The position numbers and the translations under genes were made by a program. This document shows positions 44,173 to 53,631 of a DNA stretch of 64,000 nucleotides, in pieces. The number at the start of each line of letters is the position of its first letter. The first letter of the stretch is position 1. The notes beneath the pieces were generated by a model. The model had not been told where the DNA came from. It ran no database searches and worked only from the letters and a program-made list of their open reading frames with translations. The DNA is from Pseudomonas crudilactis. GTDB lineage: Bacteria; Pseudomonadota; Gammaproteobacteria; Pseudomonadales; Pseudomonadaceae. Location of the stretch: contig NZ_WXVV01000002.1 of assembly GCF_013433315.1 (NCBI RefSeq), positions 310,001-374,000 of the forward strand. The letters are read 5' to 3'.

Positions 44173-45267
44173 ATGGCTGATTACTTCGAGCGGTTGAACT
44201 ACTCGCTCGGGGATGAAGACACGGCGCTCGAGTACGCCCTTCTTCCTCAGCATGCCAGGCACGTGGTGGGCGTTTCCGGTTGTGGTGGTCGGCTTCTGCC
44301 ATTGCTGGCCCGCAGTCCGGCCCGCATGACCTGCGTTGATATCAGTGCGCCGCAACTGGCTTTTACCCGCTTGCGTTTCGCCCTGCTGGAGCAGACCGAT
44401 CACGAGTCATTCATGGACTTCATGGGGTTCCTGTCGGGGGCCTCTGCGAAACGGCGGCAGTCCATTTTTCGCCATCTGGACCTGCCTCCGCCGGATCGCC
44501 GCTGGCTGGCGGACTTGTTTCATTCTCGTCACTGGGGGGCACCGGTGTACATGGGGGCTTTTGAGCAGACTTTGCAGCGGCTGGCAAAGATCAACGGACT
44601 GTTCACCGGCAAAGCGGGCCGGGCGATTTTCCAGTGCCGCGACCTCGGTGAGCAATCGGCTTATTACCGACGACACTTCCCCCTAAAGCGCTGGAAGGCC
44701 GTGATCGCATTGTTGGGTAATGCAGCGGTGCTCAATTCGCTGCTGTACCGGGGCGCATTTCCTCGCAACAACCTGGGGATCCGCTCCCGCGAGGTGTATC
44801 TGGGTATTTTCCATACCTTGTTTACCACTCAAGTGGTGCGCGAAAGCTTTTTCCTGCAAATGCTGTTCTTCGGTGAACTGCGATATCCGCAAGGCTTGCC
44901 GCTTGAGTGTGATCCGCAGCTATTCCAGCGGGCTCGCAGGGCACTCAAGGGGTGCGAGTTGTCCGTGGTTCAGGGCGACATTTTCGACTGCGTTGCCCCG
45001 TGCAGGGATGTCGATTTTGTCTCGCTTTCCGACGTGCCTTCATTCCTGCCCCCGGCGATTGGCACCCGTGTCCTGCAGCGAATTCAGCCAGCCTTGGGCA
45101 AACATGCGCTGACGGTCATTCGTGGCCATTTGCATGTGGTCAGGCCCGATTGCAATGGCTTCTGCGACGTTACCGCGCAGTTTCAGGACGCAATCGCACG
45201 TGAAAAAACCCAACTCTGGCGAGTACAGGTCTATCGCCAGACCTCACCTGTGCAGGTATCTCGATGA
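44173..45267 (+). CDS. DUF3419/BtaA-like SAM-dependent transferase (accessory operon gene 3)
   Basis: A 364-residue SAM-binding protein related to BtaA, which transfers 3-amino-3-carboxypropyl from SAM to diacylglycerol in betaine-lipid synthesis. The SAM site appears as VVGVSGCGGRLLPLLA and CVDISAPQLAF, and the family segment FFGELRYPQGLPLECDPQLF is present. I chose ATG 44173 with GGAGG 8 bases upstream; an ATG at 44140 is weaker. No BtaB methyltransferase neighbours it, so betaine lipid synthesis is unlikely; the same chemistry could put a homocysteine-derived or aminobutyrate unit on another acceptor. Its end overlaps gene 4 by 4 bases. Confidence 0.68.
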   Translation: MADYFERLNYSLGDEDTALEYALLPQHARHVVGVSGCGGRLLPLLARSPARMTCVDISAPQLAFTRLRFALLEQTDHESFMDFMGFLSGASAKRRQSIFRHLDLPPPDRRWLADLFHSRHWGAPVYMGAFEQTLQRLAKINGLFTGKAGRAIFQCRDLGEQSAYYRRHFPLKRWKAVIALLGNAAVLNSLLYRGAFPRNNLGIRSREVYLGIFHTLFTTQVVRESFFLQMLFFGELRYPQGLPLECDPQLFQRARRALKGCELSVVQGDIFDCVAPCRDVDFVSLSDVPSFLPPAIGTRVLQRIQPALGKHALTVIRGHLHVVRPDCNGFCDVTAQFQDAIAREKTQLWRVQVYRQTSPVQVSR

Positions 45268-46532
45268 ATACACCTCATCCGACCGTCAATTGGGTCAAGA
45301 ACCGCGTCCGCCAGGCCCGTGACGATCAGCAGCAATTATTCGATGCCGGCCTCAATGGCCTGAAGTTGGTAAAGCGCGAGGGCAAGGTCATCGAGCTGGG
45401 CAATGGCGAGCAGTTGACCGAGTTTCTCTCATGTTCCTATCTGGGACTTGAGAGCGATCCCCGTCTGATTCAAGGCGCAGTGCAAGCCGTGGAGTCTTTC
45501 GGTGTGCAATTCGCGGCCGCCCGGACCCGAGCACTGCTGCCGCCGATGCGTGAACTTGATGAGCAGTTGAACCGCATATTCCAGGGGCATACGGTGACTT
45601 TCAATTCGGTGGGCAGTGCCCATCTCGGTTGTTTGCCGCTATTGGGTTCCGGTGAGTTGCCGTCGTATCCCTTGCGGCGTGGGCCAGGCTGGATCGTTGA
45701 CCGCGCTGCTCATGCGTCGATGCAAGTGCTGCAAGGCATTCTGTGGCAGTTCGGCCCCGTGCAGCGCTGCGATTGCAGTGATCTTCAGCAAGTCGAAGAC
45801 GCTTGTTCCACCGTTGTTGCTGCCGGCAATACGCCCATTATTCTGACTGACAGCATTGGCTCGATGCGGGGCCTTTATCCCGTCAATCGACTGCTGCAAC
45901 TGGCTGAGCGCTTTGAGGGTTATCTGTATGCGGATGACGCTCACGGCACGTCGATTCATGGCCTGACCGGGGGCGGTTATGCGCTTGATGTCGCTGCTGA
46001 GCCATTGCGCGATCGTTTGATCCTGCTGTCGTCATTGTCCAAAGCCTTCGGCGCAACCGGCGGTGCAATTACGGTGCTGACGTCGGCCGATGCCGAGATG
46101 ATTCGGCGCCATGCGTCGACTTATACGTTCGGGGGGCCACTGTCCATGGGCGGTGTCGGTGCGGCAGTCGCCTCGGCCAGTATTCATCTTTCTGCGCAGT
46201 TGGGCCGGTTGCAGGCCTCGCTATGGCGAAATGTGGCGGTCATCGATGATCTGTTCGGGCCTGTGCTGGGTAATCACCAGATTGCTTCACCCATACGTTT
46301 CGTCCGGGTCGGCGCCGAGCGTGACGCCATCAACCTGGCGTTGCACCTGCGTCGGCAAGCCATCGCGGTCACCACCGCGTTGTTTCCGGTGGTGGCAAAA
46401 GGCGAAGCGATCCTGCGGCTGGCCATCAGCGCGAATCACAGCCAGGCCCAGTTGGAACATCTGGCCGGTGCCGTCAGTGACGGGTTCGCTGAACTGGGCA
46501 TTCGTCAGGGAGAGCCGCAGCATGCGCAGTGA
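45264..46532 (+). CDS. Alpha-oxoamine synthase, PLP-dependent (accessory operon gene 4)
   Basis: PLP enzyme of the family of BioF, HemA, serine palmitoyltransferase and CqsA, which condense an amino acid with an acyl thioester to an alpha-amino ketone, usually with loss of CO2. The 422-residue protein has H150 (DRAAHAS) for PLP stacking, DDAHG at 224-228 and the Schiff-base lysine K260 in LLSSLSKAFGATGG. CqsA, which makes Vibrio-type amino-ketone signals, is one close relative in function. It is a full-length enzyme. ATG overlaps the stop of gene 3 (45264-45267), and gene 5 starts 11 bases before its end. Confidence 0.82.
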   Translation: MNTPHPTVNWVKNRVRQARDDQQQLFDAGLNGLKLVKREGKVIELGNGEQLTEFLSCSYLGLESDPRLIQGAVQAVESFGVQFAAARTRALLPPMRELDEQLNRIFQGHTVTFNSVGSAHLGCLPLLGSGELPSYPLRRGPGWIVDRAAHASMQVLQGILWQFGPVQRCDCSDLQQVEDACSTVVAAGNTPIILTDSIGSMRGLYPVNRLLQLAERFEGYLYADDAHGTSIHGLTGGGYALDVAAEPLRDRLILLSSLSKAFGATGGAITVLTSADAEMIRRHASTYTFGGPLSMGGVGAAVASASIHLSAQLGRLQASLWRNVAVIDDLFGPVLGNHQIASPIRFVRVGAERDAINLALHLRRQAIAVTTALFPVVAKGEAILRLAISANHSQAQLEHLAGAVSDGFAELGIRQGEPQHAQ

Positions 46533-47844
46533 TCCGATTCGGCACGCCAGTTCGACGGCGGTTCACGCGGCAGCTACGGAGGCCTTTGCGAGAAAGTTGG
46601 CCCATGCGCGATCACTGCCATGGTTCTGCACGTTTTGCCCACAGATTCGGCACGTACAGACCGCAGAGGACCTGCATCGGCTACCGATCCTGAGTGTGGA
46701 GGACGAACAGGGTGGATTGCTGTTTACTCAACTCGGTGAGGCGTCACACCGTGCGCCGGGTGGCGGGCTGACCCTGACCTCGGGTGGCAGCACCGGTAAT
46801 CGCAAGCACATTACCCATTCCTGGGCATTCAACGAAAGCATCGTACCCTTGGGCGCGCGGATGTTCGCTGCGTCCGATGAACATCCCCGTGTCGTCATCA
46901 ATTGCCTCACGCCCGGTGAAGTGCAGGGGGCCTTTCAATACGCGTCGGCCATCGTCCAGCACATTGGCGCGCGCCTGCTGCCCGCCGGCGCACTGATGGG
47001 CGCTCAGCGCATAGCCGGGTTGATTCATTCACAAGCGGCCGATGCACTGATCTGCACCCCCTCTTTTGCGGCGGCGCTGTTCAATCATGCCGATGTCGAT
47101 AAGGCGCAGTTGAGCAGTCTGAGATGGCTCTACTACATTGGAGAACCTTGCCACCAGCCTCTACGCGAGCAACTGGCCCGGGACTGGCCGGCCTTGAGCA
47201 TACGGTCATTGGGCTATAGCTCAACGGAGACAGGGCCGATCGGCTTCCAGTGCGCACACCTCGAACATGGTTTCTATCATCTGCATGCGGACGCCATGCT
47301 GCTGGAAGTGGTTGATCCCGTCAGCCTGCGAGCGATGGCCGACGGTGAAACCGGCGAGTTTCTGCTGACGCCTTTGCTGCCCGATCACGCGCCGTTGCTG
47401 CGATATCGCATTGACGACCGTGGACGAATCCTGGGCAGGCAATCAGATTGTGCCTGTGGCAGTGCTCTGCCAATACTGGAGCTGCAGGGGCGAGTCGAAA
47501 CCTCGATCAAACTGGGCGGTGCGATCATCACTCAGCGGCAGGTTCTATGTGTCCTCGCAGAGGCGTTGCCCGAACTGCATGCTTCGGATGTGCAGGTGCA
47601 AATCGATCGACAGACCGACGGCGCGCACATGTGGCTGCTCATCGCGCAGGAGAGATTGCCGGCCGGTGCAGAACGCGTTATCGAACAGGCTTTGCGCAGC
47701 GAGGTGCAAGCGAGCGCATTGCTCGGACTGCCAGGAGTGCTGGGCTTGCAGGTGCGGCGTCTGGCTCGTGGTGACTTTGCAACCACCGTGGCCGGCAAAA
47801 CACCATTCTTTGTTGAGTTGCGAGGCGCCTCGGGCGAGTCATGA
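46522..47844 (+). CDS. PaaK-like adenylate-forming enzyme (accessory operon gene 5)
   Basis: A 440-residue AMP-forming acyl/aryl-CoA ligase-like protein. The ATP-binding loop is LTSGGSTGNRK at 85-95, the adenine-binding motif is YSSTETGPIGFQ and the AMP-sugar motif is RYRIDDRGRIL, as in the phenylacetate-CoA ligase group. I chose ATG 46522, preceded by GGGAGA, because a longer in-frame reading is inside gene 4. Inference: it activates the acid used by the alpha-oxoamine synthase or the acyltransferase, either as CoA ester or AMP ester. Last gene of the operon; it converges with qor 36 bases further. Confidence 0.75.
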   Translation: MRSDPIRHASSTAVHAAATEAFARKLAHARSLPWFCTFCPQIRHVQTAEDLHRLPILSVEDEQGGLLFTQLGEASHRAPGGGLTLTSGGSTGNRKHITHSWAFNESIVPLGARMFAASDEHPRVVINCLTPGEVQGAFQYASAIVQHIGARLLPAGALMGAQRIAGLIHSQAADALICTPSFAAALFNHADVDKAQLSSLRWLYYIGEPCHQPLREQLARDWPALSIRSLGYSSTETGPIGFQCAHLEHGFYHLHADAMLLEVVDPVSLRAMADGETGEFLLTPLLPDHAPLLRYRIDDRGRILGRQSDCACGSALPILELQGRVETSIKLGGAIITQRQVLCVLAEALPELHASDVQVQIDRQTDGAHMWLLIAQERLPAGAERVIEQALRSEVQASALLGLPGVLGLQVRRLARGDFATTVAGKTPFFVELRGASGES

Positions 47845-47880
47845 AGACTCGTCCGGGGGGCTTCGTTGGCTGGCTACGTA

Positions 47881-48858
47881 TCAGGGCAGCAGAACGGTGG
47901 AGCCAGTGGTGCGCCGCGCCGACAGTTCCGTTTGCGCCTTCGCCGCGTCAGCCAGTGGATATCGCTGGCTGATGTCCACCTTCAACTTGCCGCTGATGAT
48001 CATCTCGAACAGTTCATCAGCCATTCGCTGCAGATTCTCAGCATTGTTGGCATAAGTCGCCAACGTCGGCCGGGTCACGTAGAGCGAACCCTTGGCGGCG
48101 AGAATGCCCAGGTTCACCCCGTCCACCGCGCCGGAAGCATTGCCGAAGCTCACGACCAGGCCGCGTGGGGATACGCTGTCGAGCGAGGTCAGCCAAGTGT
48201 CCTTGCCGACGCCGTCGTAGACCACCGGGACTTTCTTGCCATCGGTCAATTCGAGCACGCGCTGCGCGACGTTTTCGTGGCTGTAATCGATGGTCGCCCA
48301 AGCACCATTGGCCTTGGCCAGCTCGGCTTTGTCTTTGGAACTGACGGTGCCGATCAGCTTCACGCCTAACGCTTTGGCCCATTGGCAGGCCAGTGAACCG
48401 ACGCCGCCTGCCGCCGCGTGGAACAGAATGGTTTCGCCACCCTTGAGTTCGTAGGTCTGGCGCAGCAGGTATTGCACGGTCAGCCCCTTGAGCATGACCC
48501 CGGCAGCCGTTTCGAAACTGATTTCGTCGGGCAGGTGCACCAGATTGTCTTGGGGCAGCACATGCAATTCGCTGTAGGCCCCCAATGGACCACTGCCATA
48601 GGCGACGCGATCACCGACCTTGAACCGGGTGACGTCGCTGCCCACGGCATCGACGATGCCCGCACCTTCAGCACCCAGGCCGGACGGCAAGGCGGGCGGT
48701 GCATACAGGCCGCTGCGGAAATAGGTATCGATGAAGTTCAGGCCGATCGCCTTGTTGGCCACGCGCACTTGATTGGGGCCGGGCGCGGCGGGTTGGTAGT
48801 CAACATATTCGAGCACTTCGGGACCGCCGTGGGCGCGGAACTGGATACGCTTTGCCAT
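47881..48858 (-). CDS. qor: NADPH:quinone oxidoreductase (Qor type)
   Basis: Zinc-free member of the medium-chain dehydrogenase family, reducing quinones with NADPH. The 325-residue protein starts MAKRIQFRAHGGPEVLEYVD and has the NADPH fold FHAAAGGVGSLACQWAKALG in the middle. Zinc-binding residues of alcohol dehydrogenases are absent, as expected. It is divergent from hemF, 150 bases apart, as in other Pseudomonas, and converges with the accessory operon. Confidence 0.93.
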   Translation of the reverse strand: MAKRIQFRAHGGPEVLEYVDYQPAAPGPNQVRVANKAIGLNFIDTYFRSGLYAPPALPSGLGAEGAGIVDAVGSDVTRFKVGDRVAYGSGPLGAYSELHVLPQDNLVHLPDEISFETAAGVMLKGLTVQYLLRQTYELKGGETILFHAAAGGVGSLACQWAKALGVKLIGTVSSKDKAELAKANGAWATIDYSHENVAQRVLELTDGKKVPVVYDGVGKDTWLTSLDSVSPRGLVVSFGNASGAVDGVNLGILAAKGSLYVTRPTLATYANNAENLQRMADELFEMIISGKLKVDISQRYPLADAAKAQTELSARRTTGSTVLLP

Positions 48859-48912
48859 CTGCCTGCTCTCCTTGGGTCTTTTGTAAGCCCCCTATCCAAC
48901 TCCCATGCTTGA

Positions 48913-49923
<1,011 letters not shown>

Positions 49924-49932
49924 GGATTTCTG

Positions 49933-50754
49933 ATGGATCGTTACGTCGTTTTCGGTAACCCGATCGGCCACAGCAAATCGCCGATGATTCACAAGCTGTT
50001 CGCCGAACAGACTGGTCAACTCCTCGACTACAGCACGCTGCTGGCGCCGCTCGATGATTTCAATGGCTGCGCCACGGCGTTTTTCCAGGAAGGTCGCGGC
50101 GCCAACGTTACCGTGCCGTTCAAGGAAGACGCCTATCGTCTGGCCAACAGCCTGACCGCCCGGGCGCAACGTGCTGGCGCGGTAAATACCTTGAGCAAAC
50201 TGGCCGATGACTCGCTGCTTGGCGATAACACCGATGGTGCGGGGCTGGTGCGTGATCTGACGGTGAACGCCGGGTTCAGCCTGACCGGCAAACGCATCCT
50301 GCTGCTCGGTGCGGGTGGCGCAGTGCGCGGGGCGCTGGAGCCGTTGCTGGCGGAGAAACCAGCGTCGGTGATCATTGCCAATCGCACGGTGGACAAGGCT
50401 GAGTTGCTGGCGGAGTTGTTCTGCGATTTGGGACCAGTGTCGGCCAGTGGTTTCGACTGGTTGCGCGAGCCGGTGGACGTGATCATCAACGCCACGTCGG
50501 CGAGCCTGACCGGCGACGTGCCGCCGATTGCACCGAGCCTGATCGAGCCGGGCAAGACCCTCTGCTACGACATGATGTATGGCAAGGAACCGACCGCGTT
50601 TTGCCGCTGGGCCAGCGAACATGGCGCGGCGGTGTCGATGGATGGCTTGGGCATGCTCGCTGAACAGGCGGCCGAGGCGTTCTTTTTGTGGCGCGGTGTG
50701 CGCCCGGATACGGCGCCCGTGCTGGCCGAGCTACGCCGTCAGTTGGCCCAATAA
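49933..50754 (+). CDS. aroE: Shikimate dehydrogenase
   Basis: Reduces 3-dehydroshikimate to shikimate with NADPH in aromatic amino acid synthesis. The 273-residue protein has the substrate site [20 protein letters not shown], the catalytic lysine in [12 protein letters not shown], the nucleotide fold [17 protein letters not shown] and the end [16 protein letters not shown]. It begins 9 bases after hemF with GAGGA as ribosome-binding sequence. A REP pair follows immediately. Confidence 0.97.
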   Translation: MDRYVVFGNPIGHSKSPMIHKLFAEQTGQLLDYSTLLAPLDDFNGCATAFFQEGRGANVTVPFKEDAYRLANSLTARAQRAGAVNTLSKLADDSLLGDNTDGAGLVRDLTVNAGFSLTGKRILLLGAGGAVRGALEPLLAEKPASVIIANRTVDKAELLAELFCDLGPVSASGFDWLREPVDVIINATSASLTGDVPPIAPSLIEPGKTLCYDMMYGKEPTAFCRWASEHGAAVSMDGLGMLAEQAAEAFFLWRGVRPDTAPVLAELRRQLAQ

Positions 50755-50761
50755 ATACCAA

Positions 50762-50850
50762 TGTGGGAGCGAGCCTGCTCGCGAATGCGGCCTGGCTGAC
50801 ACATCATTTTTGGATGTGCCTCCGTCTTCGCGAGCAGGCTCGCTCCCACA
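50762..50850. repeat. Paired REP sequence (REPIN), GCTCGCTCCCACA family
   Basis: Two inverted 24-base copies, 50762-50785 and 50827-50850, around a 41-base spacer; the copies match those at 35178-35243. It lies between aroE and the convergent SulP gene. Confidence 0.92.
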
Positions 50851-50870
50851 AGGTATGCGCGATTCCGAGA

Positions 50871-52439
50871 TCAATCCTCAAACCGGATCGGACATTTCTC
50901 CGGCCCCTCAAGCTTCCTCAACTCCTCCACCACCTGTGGCCGCGCCCGGCGCAAGGTCAGGCTGCGATTCTGGCTCAATAACCGCCGCGCCTCCTGATGG
51001 AGCATCTCCACCCCTGAATAGTCGATGAAGTTGATCTGCTGCGCCTCGATCACCACCCGCGCGCCATGCATGCGTTGCAGGCGCACTTGCAGGTAATGGC
51101 TGGCGCCGAAAAAGATCGAGCCGCCGACGCGCAAAATATCGTCCTCACCGTCGCGCCAATGCTGCACGCGCGGTTGCGAGGTGCGCTTGAGGTAGAAGAA
51201 CAGCGAGGCCAGCACACCGGCATAAATCGCTGTCTGCAACTCCAGCAGCAACGTCGCCAGACAAGTCAGGGCCATCACCACGAACTCGGCACGACTGACA
51301 CGTAGCAAGGCGCGAATCCCGCGATGATCGACCAGGCCCCAGGCAATCAAAAGAATGCTGCCCGCCATCGCCGGAATCGGAATGTGCGAAATCAGCTCCG
51401 CGCCAAAAATCGCAAACAACGCCACCCAAATCGCTGAAAACACCCCGGCCAGCGGTGAACATGCGCCCGCCTCGTAACTGAGGCCCGAACGGGTAAACGA
51501 TCCGGCGGACAACGATCCGGAAAAGAACGCGCCGACAATATTCGATAAACCTTGTGCGCGGACTTCCTGATTGGCATCGAGCAACTGCTGCGAACGCGCC
51601 GAAATCGAGCGGGCAATCGACAGGCTGGTGACCAGCCCGAGCATGCCCACCGCGACTGCACTCGGCAGCAGGCGCAAGATCAAATCCAGATCCAGCGGCA
51701 ACCCACTGAACGGTGGCAACCGCCCGACGAATGCGCTGACCAGATGCACATGGCCGAACATCGCCGGCCACAGCCATACCAATAGACTGGCCAGCACCAG
51801 CGTGATCAGCAGCGTCGGCCAGCGTGGCAGCAATTGTTTGAGCAGCAAGCCGACGACCACCGTGGCTACGCCCAGTACCAGCGAAGGTTTATCCACAGCC
51901 CGGAGGTGTTGCAGCAGATCCATCAGACTCGCCAGCGCCGTAGCCTTGGCCGGCAGATCCAACCCCAGCAGATTCGGCAATTGCCCGATGGCTATCACCA
52001 CCGCCGCGCCGAGGGTGAACCCCAGCACCACCGAGTGCGAAACGAAATTCACCAAAGCGCCGAAGCGCAGCAAACCGAGCAGCCACTGGAAAATCCCGGC
52101 GAGGAAGGTCAGCAGCAGGATCAGCGTGATGTAGTCCTGTGATGCGGGTACGGCCAAAGGGCTGACGCTGGCGTACAGCACGATCGAAATGGCCGCTGTC
52201 GGGCCGCAGATCAGATGCCACGATGAACCCCACAGGCAAGCGATCAATACCGGAATGATTGCGGCGTAGAGGCCATATTCGGGTGGCAGGCCGGCGATCA
52301 GTGCGTAGGCAATCGACTGAGGTAACGCGAGAATTGCGCCGCTGAGGCCGACGATCAGATCCCGTCCGACGCTGGCGCGGGTTTGCCGCGGTAGCCAGGT
52401 GAGGAAGGGGAAGAGAGAGTGGCGGCTGGGGAAGGCCAT
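50871..52439 (-). CDS. SulP-family anion transporter
   Basis: Membrane transporter of the SulP/SLC26 family, exchanging or cotransporting sulfate, bicarbonate or similar anions. The 522-residue protein has about a dozen hydrophobic helices, the family motif SGAILALPQSIAYALIAGLPPEYGLYAA (residues about 32-60 in part), and a C-terminal STAS domain (about 430-520; IEAQQINFIDYSGVEMLHQEARRL). The substrate is not visible from sequence. In this chromosome region of pseudomonads it is a normal neighbour of the choline-sulfate genes, so sulfate is a reasonable guess. Confidence 0.88.
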   Translation of the reverse strand: MAFPSRHSLFPFLTWLPRQTRASVGRDLIVGLSGAILALPQSIAYALIAGLPPEYGLYAAIIPVLIACLWGSSWHLICGPTAAISIVLYASVSPLAVPASQDYITLILLLTFLAGIFQWLLGLLRFGALVNFVSHSVVLGFTLGAAVVIAIGQLPNLLGLDLPAKATALASLMDLLQHLRAVDKPSLVLGVATVVVGLLLKQLLPRWPTLLITLVLASLLVWLWPAMFGHVHLVSAFVGRLPPFSGLPLDLDLILRLLPSAVAVGMLGLVTSLSIARSISARSQQLLDANQEVRAQGLSNIVGAFFSGSLSAGSFTRSGLSYEAGACSPLAGVFSAIWVALFAIFGAELISHIPIPAMAGSILLIAWGLVDHRGIRALLRVSRAEFVVMALTCLATLLLELQTAIYAGVLASLFFYLKRTSQPRVQHWRDGEDDILRVGGSIFFGASHYLQVRLQRMHGARVVIEAQQINFIDYSGVEMLHQEARRLLSQNRSLTLRRARPQVVEELRKLEGPEKCPIRFED

Positions 52440-52492
52440 GGATCCTCGCGGTTGGGGTTTTGTTCAAGGTTATCAGGGTGTCAGGGAAAGGG

Positions 52493-52651
52493 CCCTCACC
52501 CTAGCCCTCTCCGGGAGGGAGAGGGGACTGACCGAGGTGTTTGGTGGAGATGCACCGACCTGCAATTTCGGAGTTGAGCGCAAGTTTAGAATCCAACAAC
52601 GATCGGCTCCCTTTCCCCTCGCCCCCCCTGGGGGAGAGGGCTGGGGTGAGG
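52493..52651. repeat. Inverted pair of CCCTCACCC/GGGTGAGG-type repeats
   Basis: Two palindromic stretches rich in CCCTCTCC and GGGAGAGG (52493-52526 and about 52615-52651) lie in the 255-base gap between the SulP gene and the choline-binding gene, in opposite orientation around about 90 bases. They resemble one of the dispersed palindromic repeats of pseudomonads, unlike the REP pairs elsewhere in this window. Boundaries are approximate. Confidence 0.7.
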
Positions 52652-52694
52652 AGGCAAAAATCTCAAGCCAAACCCAATTCCAACCACCCCACAA

Positions 52695-53615
52695 TCAAAG
52701 CTTCGCTTTCACCGCCGCCAGCGCATCCTTGCCATCTACGGTCTTCACCCCATCCAGCCACTTATCCAGCACCGCCGGATTCGCCTTGATCCACGCCTTC
52801 GCTGCCTCGGCATTGCTGACCTTCTTGTTCACCACCTCAGCCATGATGCTGTTTTCCATCTCCTGAGTGAACGACAGATTGGTCAGTAACTTACCCACAT
52901 TCGGACACGCCTCGGCATAGCCCTTGCGCGTCAACGTAAAAACACTGCCGGTATCGCCAAAGTACTTCTCGCCGCCTTTCAGATAATGCATTTTCAACTG
53001 CACATTCATCGGGTGCGGGGTCCAGCCGAGGAAGGTGACGAATTTCTGTTTCTTCACCGCCCGCGACACTTCCGCCAGCATCGCCTGTTCGCTGGATTCG
53101 ATCAGCTTCCACTGGCCCATGTCGAAGTCGTTCTTCTTGATGATTTCCTGCAACGAGATGTTGGCCGGCGCGCCGGAGCCGATGCCGTAGATCTTGCGCT
53201 CGAACTTGTCCGCGTATTTGTTCAGGTCGACAAAGTCATGCACACCCGCGTCCCACACATAGTCCGGCACTGCGAGAGTGAACTCGGTGCCGTCGAGGTT
53301 CTTCGCCAGTTGCGTGACGTCACCGGTGGCGACGAACTTGTCGTAGAAGCCCTTCTGCGCCGGCATCCAGTTGCCGAGGAACACATCCACTTGACCGTCC
53401 TTCAAACCGCCAAAGGTGATCGGCACCGCAAGGGTGTCGACCTTGGCCTTGTAGCCCATGCCGTCCAGCAGAAACCCGGTGATGGCGTTGGTCGCGGCGA
53501 TGTCGCTCCAGCCCGGGTCGGCCATCTTCACCGTGTCGCAACTCTGCTCGGCGAAGGCCGAAGCGCTGCTCACCGCGAGCAGGCCAATCGTCACTACTGT
53601 GGATAACTTACGCAT
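52695..53615 (-). CDS. choX: Periplasmic choline-binding protein of an ABC transporter (ChoX type)
   Basis: Substrate-binding protein of the OpuAC/ProX class, for choline or related quaternary amines. From ATG 53613-53615, preceded by AAGGGGAAG, it has 306 residues with a signal peptide MRKLSTVVTIGLLAVSSASAFA ending near residue 22. The mature start EQSCDTVKMADPGWSDIAATNA and the sequence GWTPHPMNVQLKMHYL are typical. No permease or ATPase gene lies beside it; in pseudomonads orphan binding proteins share a core transporter located elsewhere. It is 16 bases downstream of betC. Perfect DnaA boxes at 53598-53606 (inside its first codons) and 53651-53659 (in the end of betC). Confidence 0.88.
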   Translation of the reverse strand: MRKLSTVVTIGLLAVSSASAFAEQSCDTVKMADPGWSDIAATNAITGFLLDGMGYKAKVDTLAVPITFGGLKDGQVDVFLGNWMPAQKGFYDKFVATGDVTQLAKNLDGTEFTLAVPDYVWDAGVHDFVDLNKYADKFERKIYGIGSGAPANISLQEIIKKNDFDMGQWKLIESSEQAMLAEVSRAVKKQKFVTFLGWTPHPMNVQLKMHYLKGGEKYFGDTGSVFTLTRKGYAEACPNVGKLLTNLSFTQEMENSIMAEVVNKKVSNAEAAKAWIKANPAVLDKWLDGVKTVDGKDALAAVKAKL

Positions 53616-53631
53616 GGACTTCCCCTTAACA

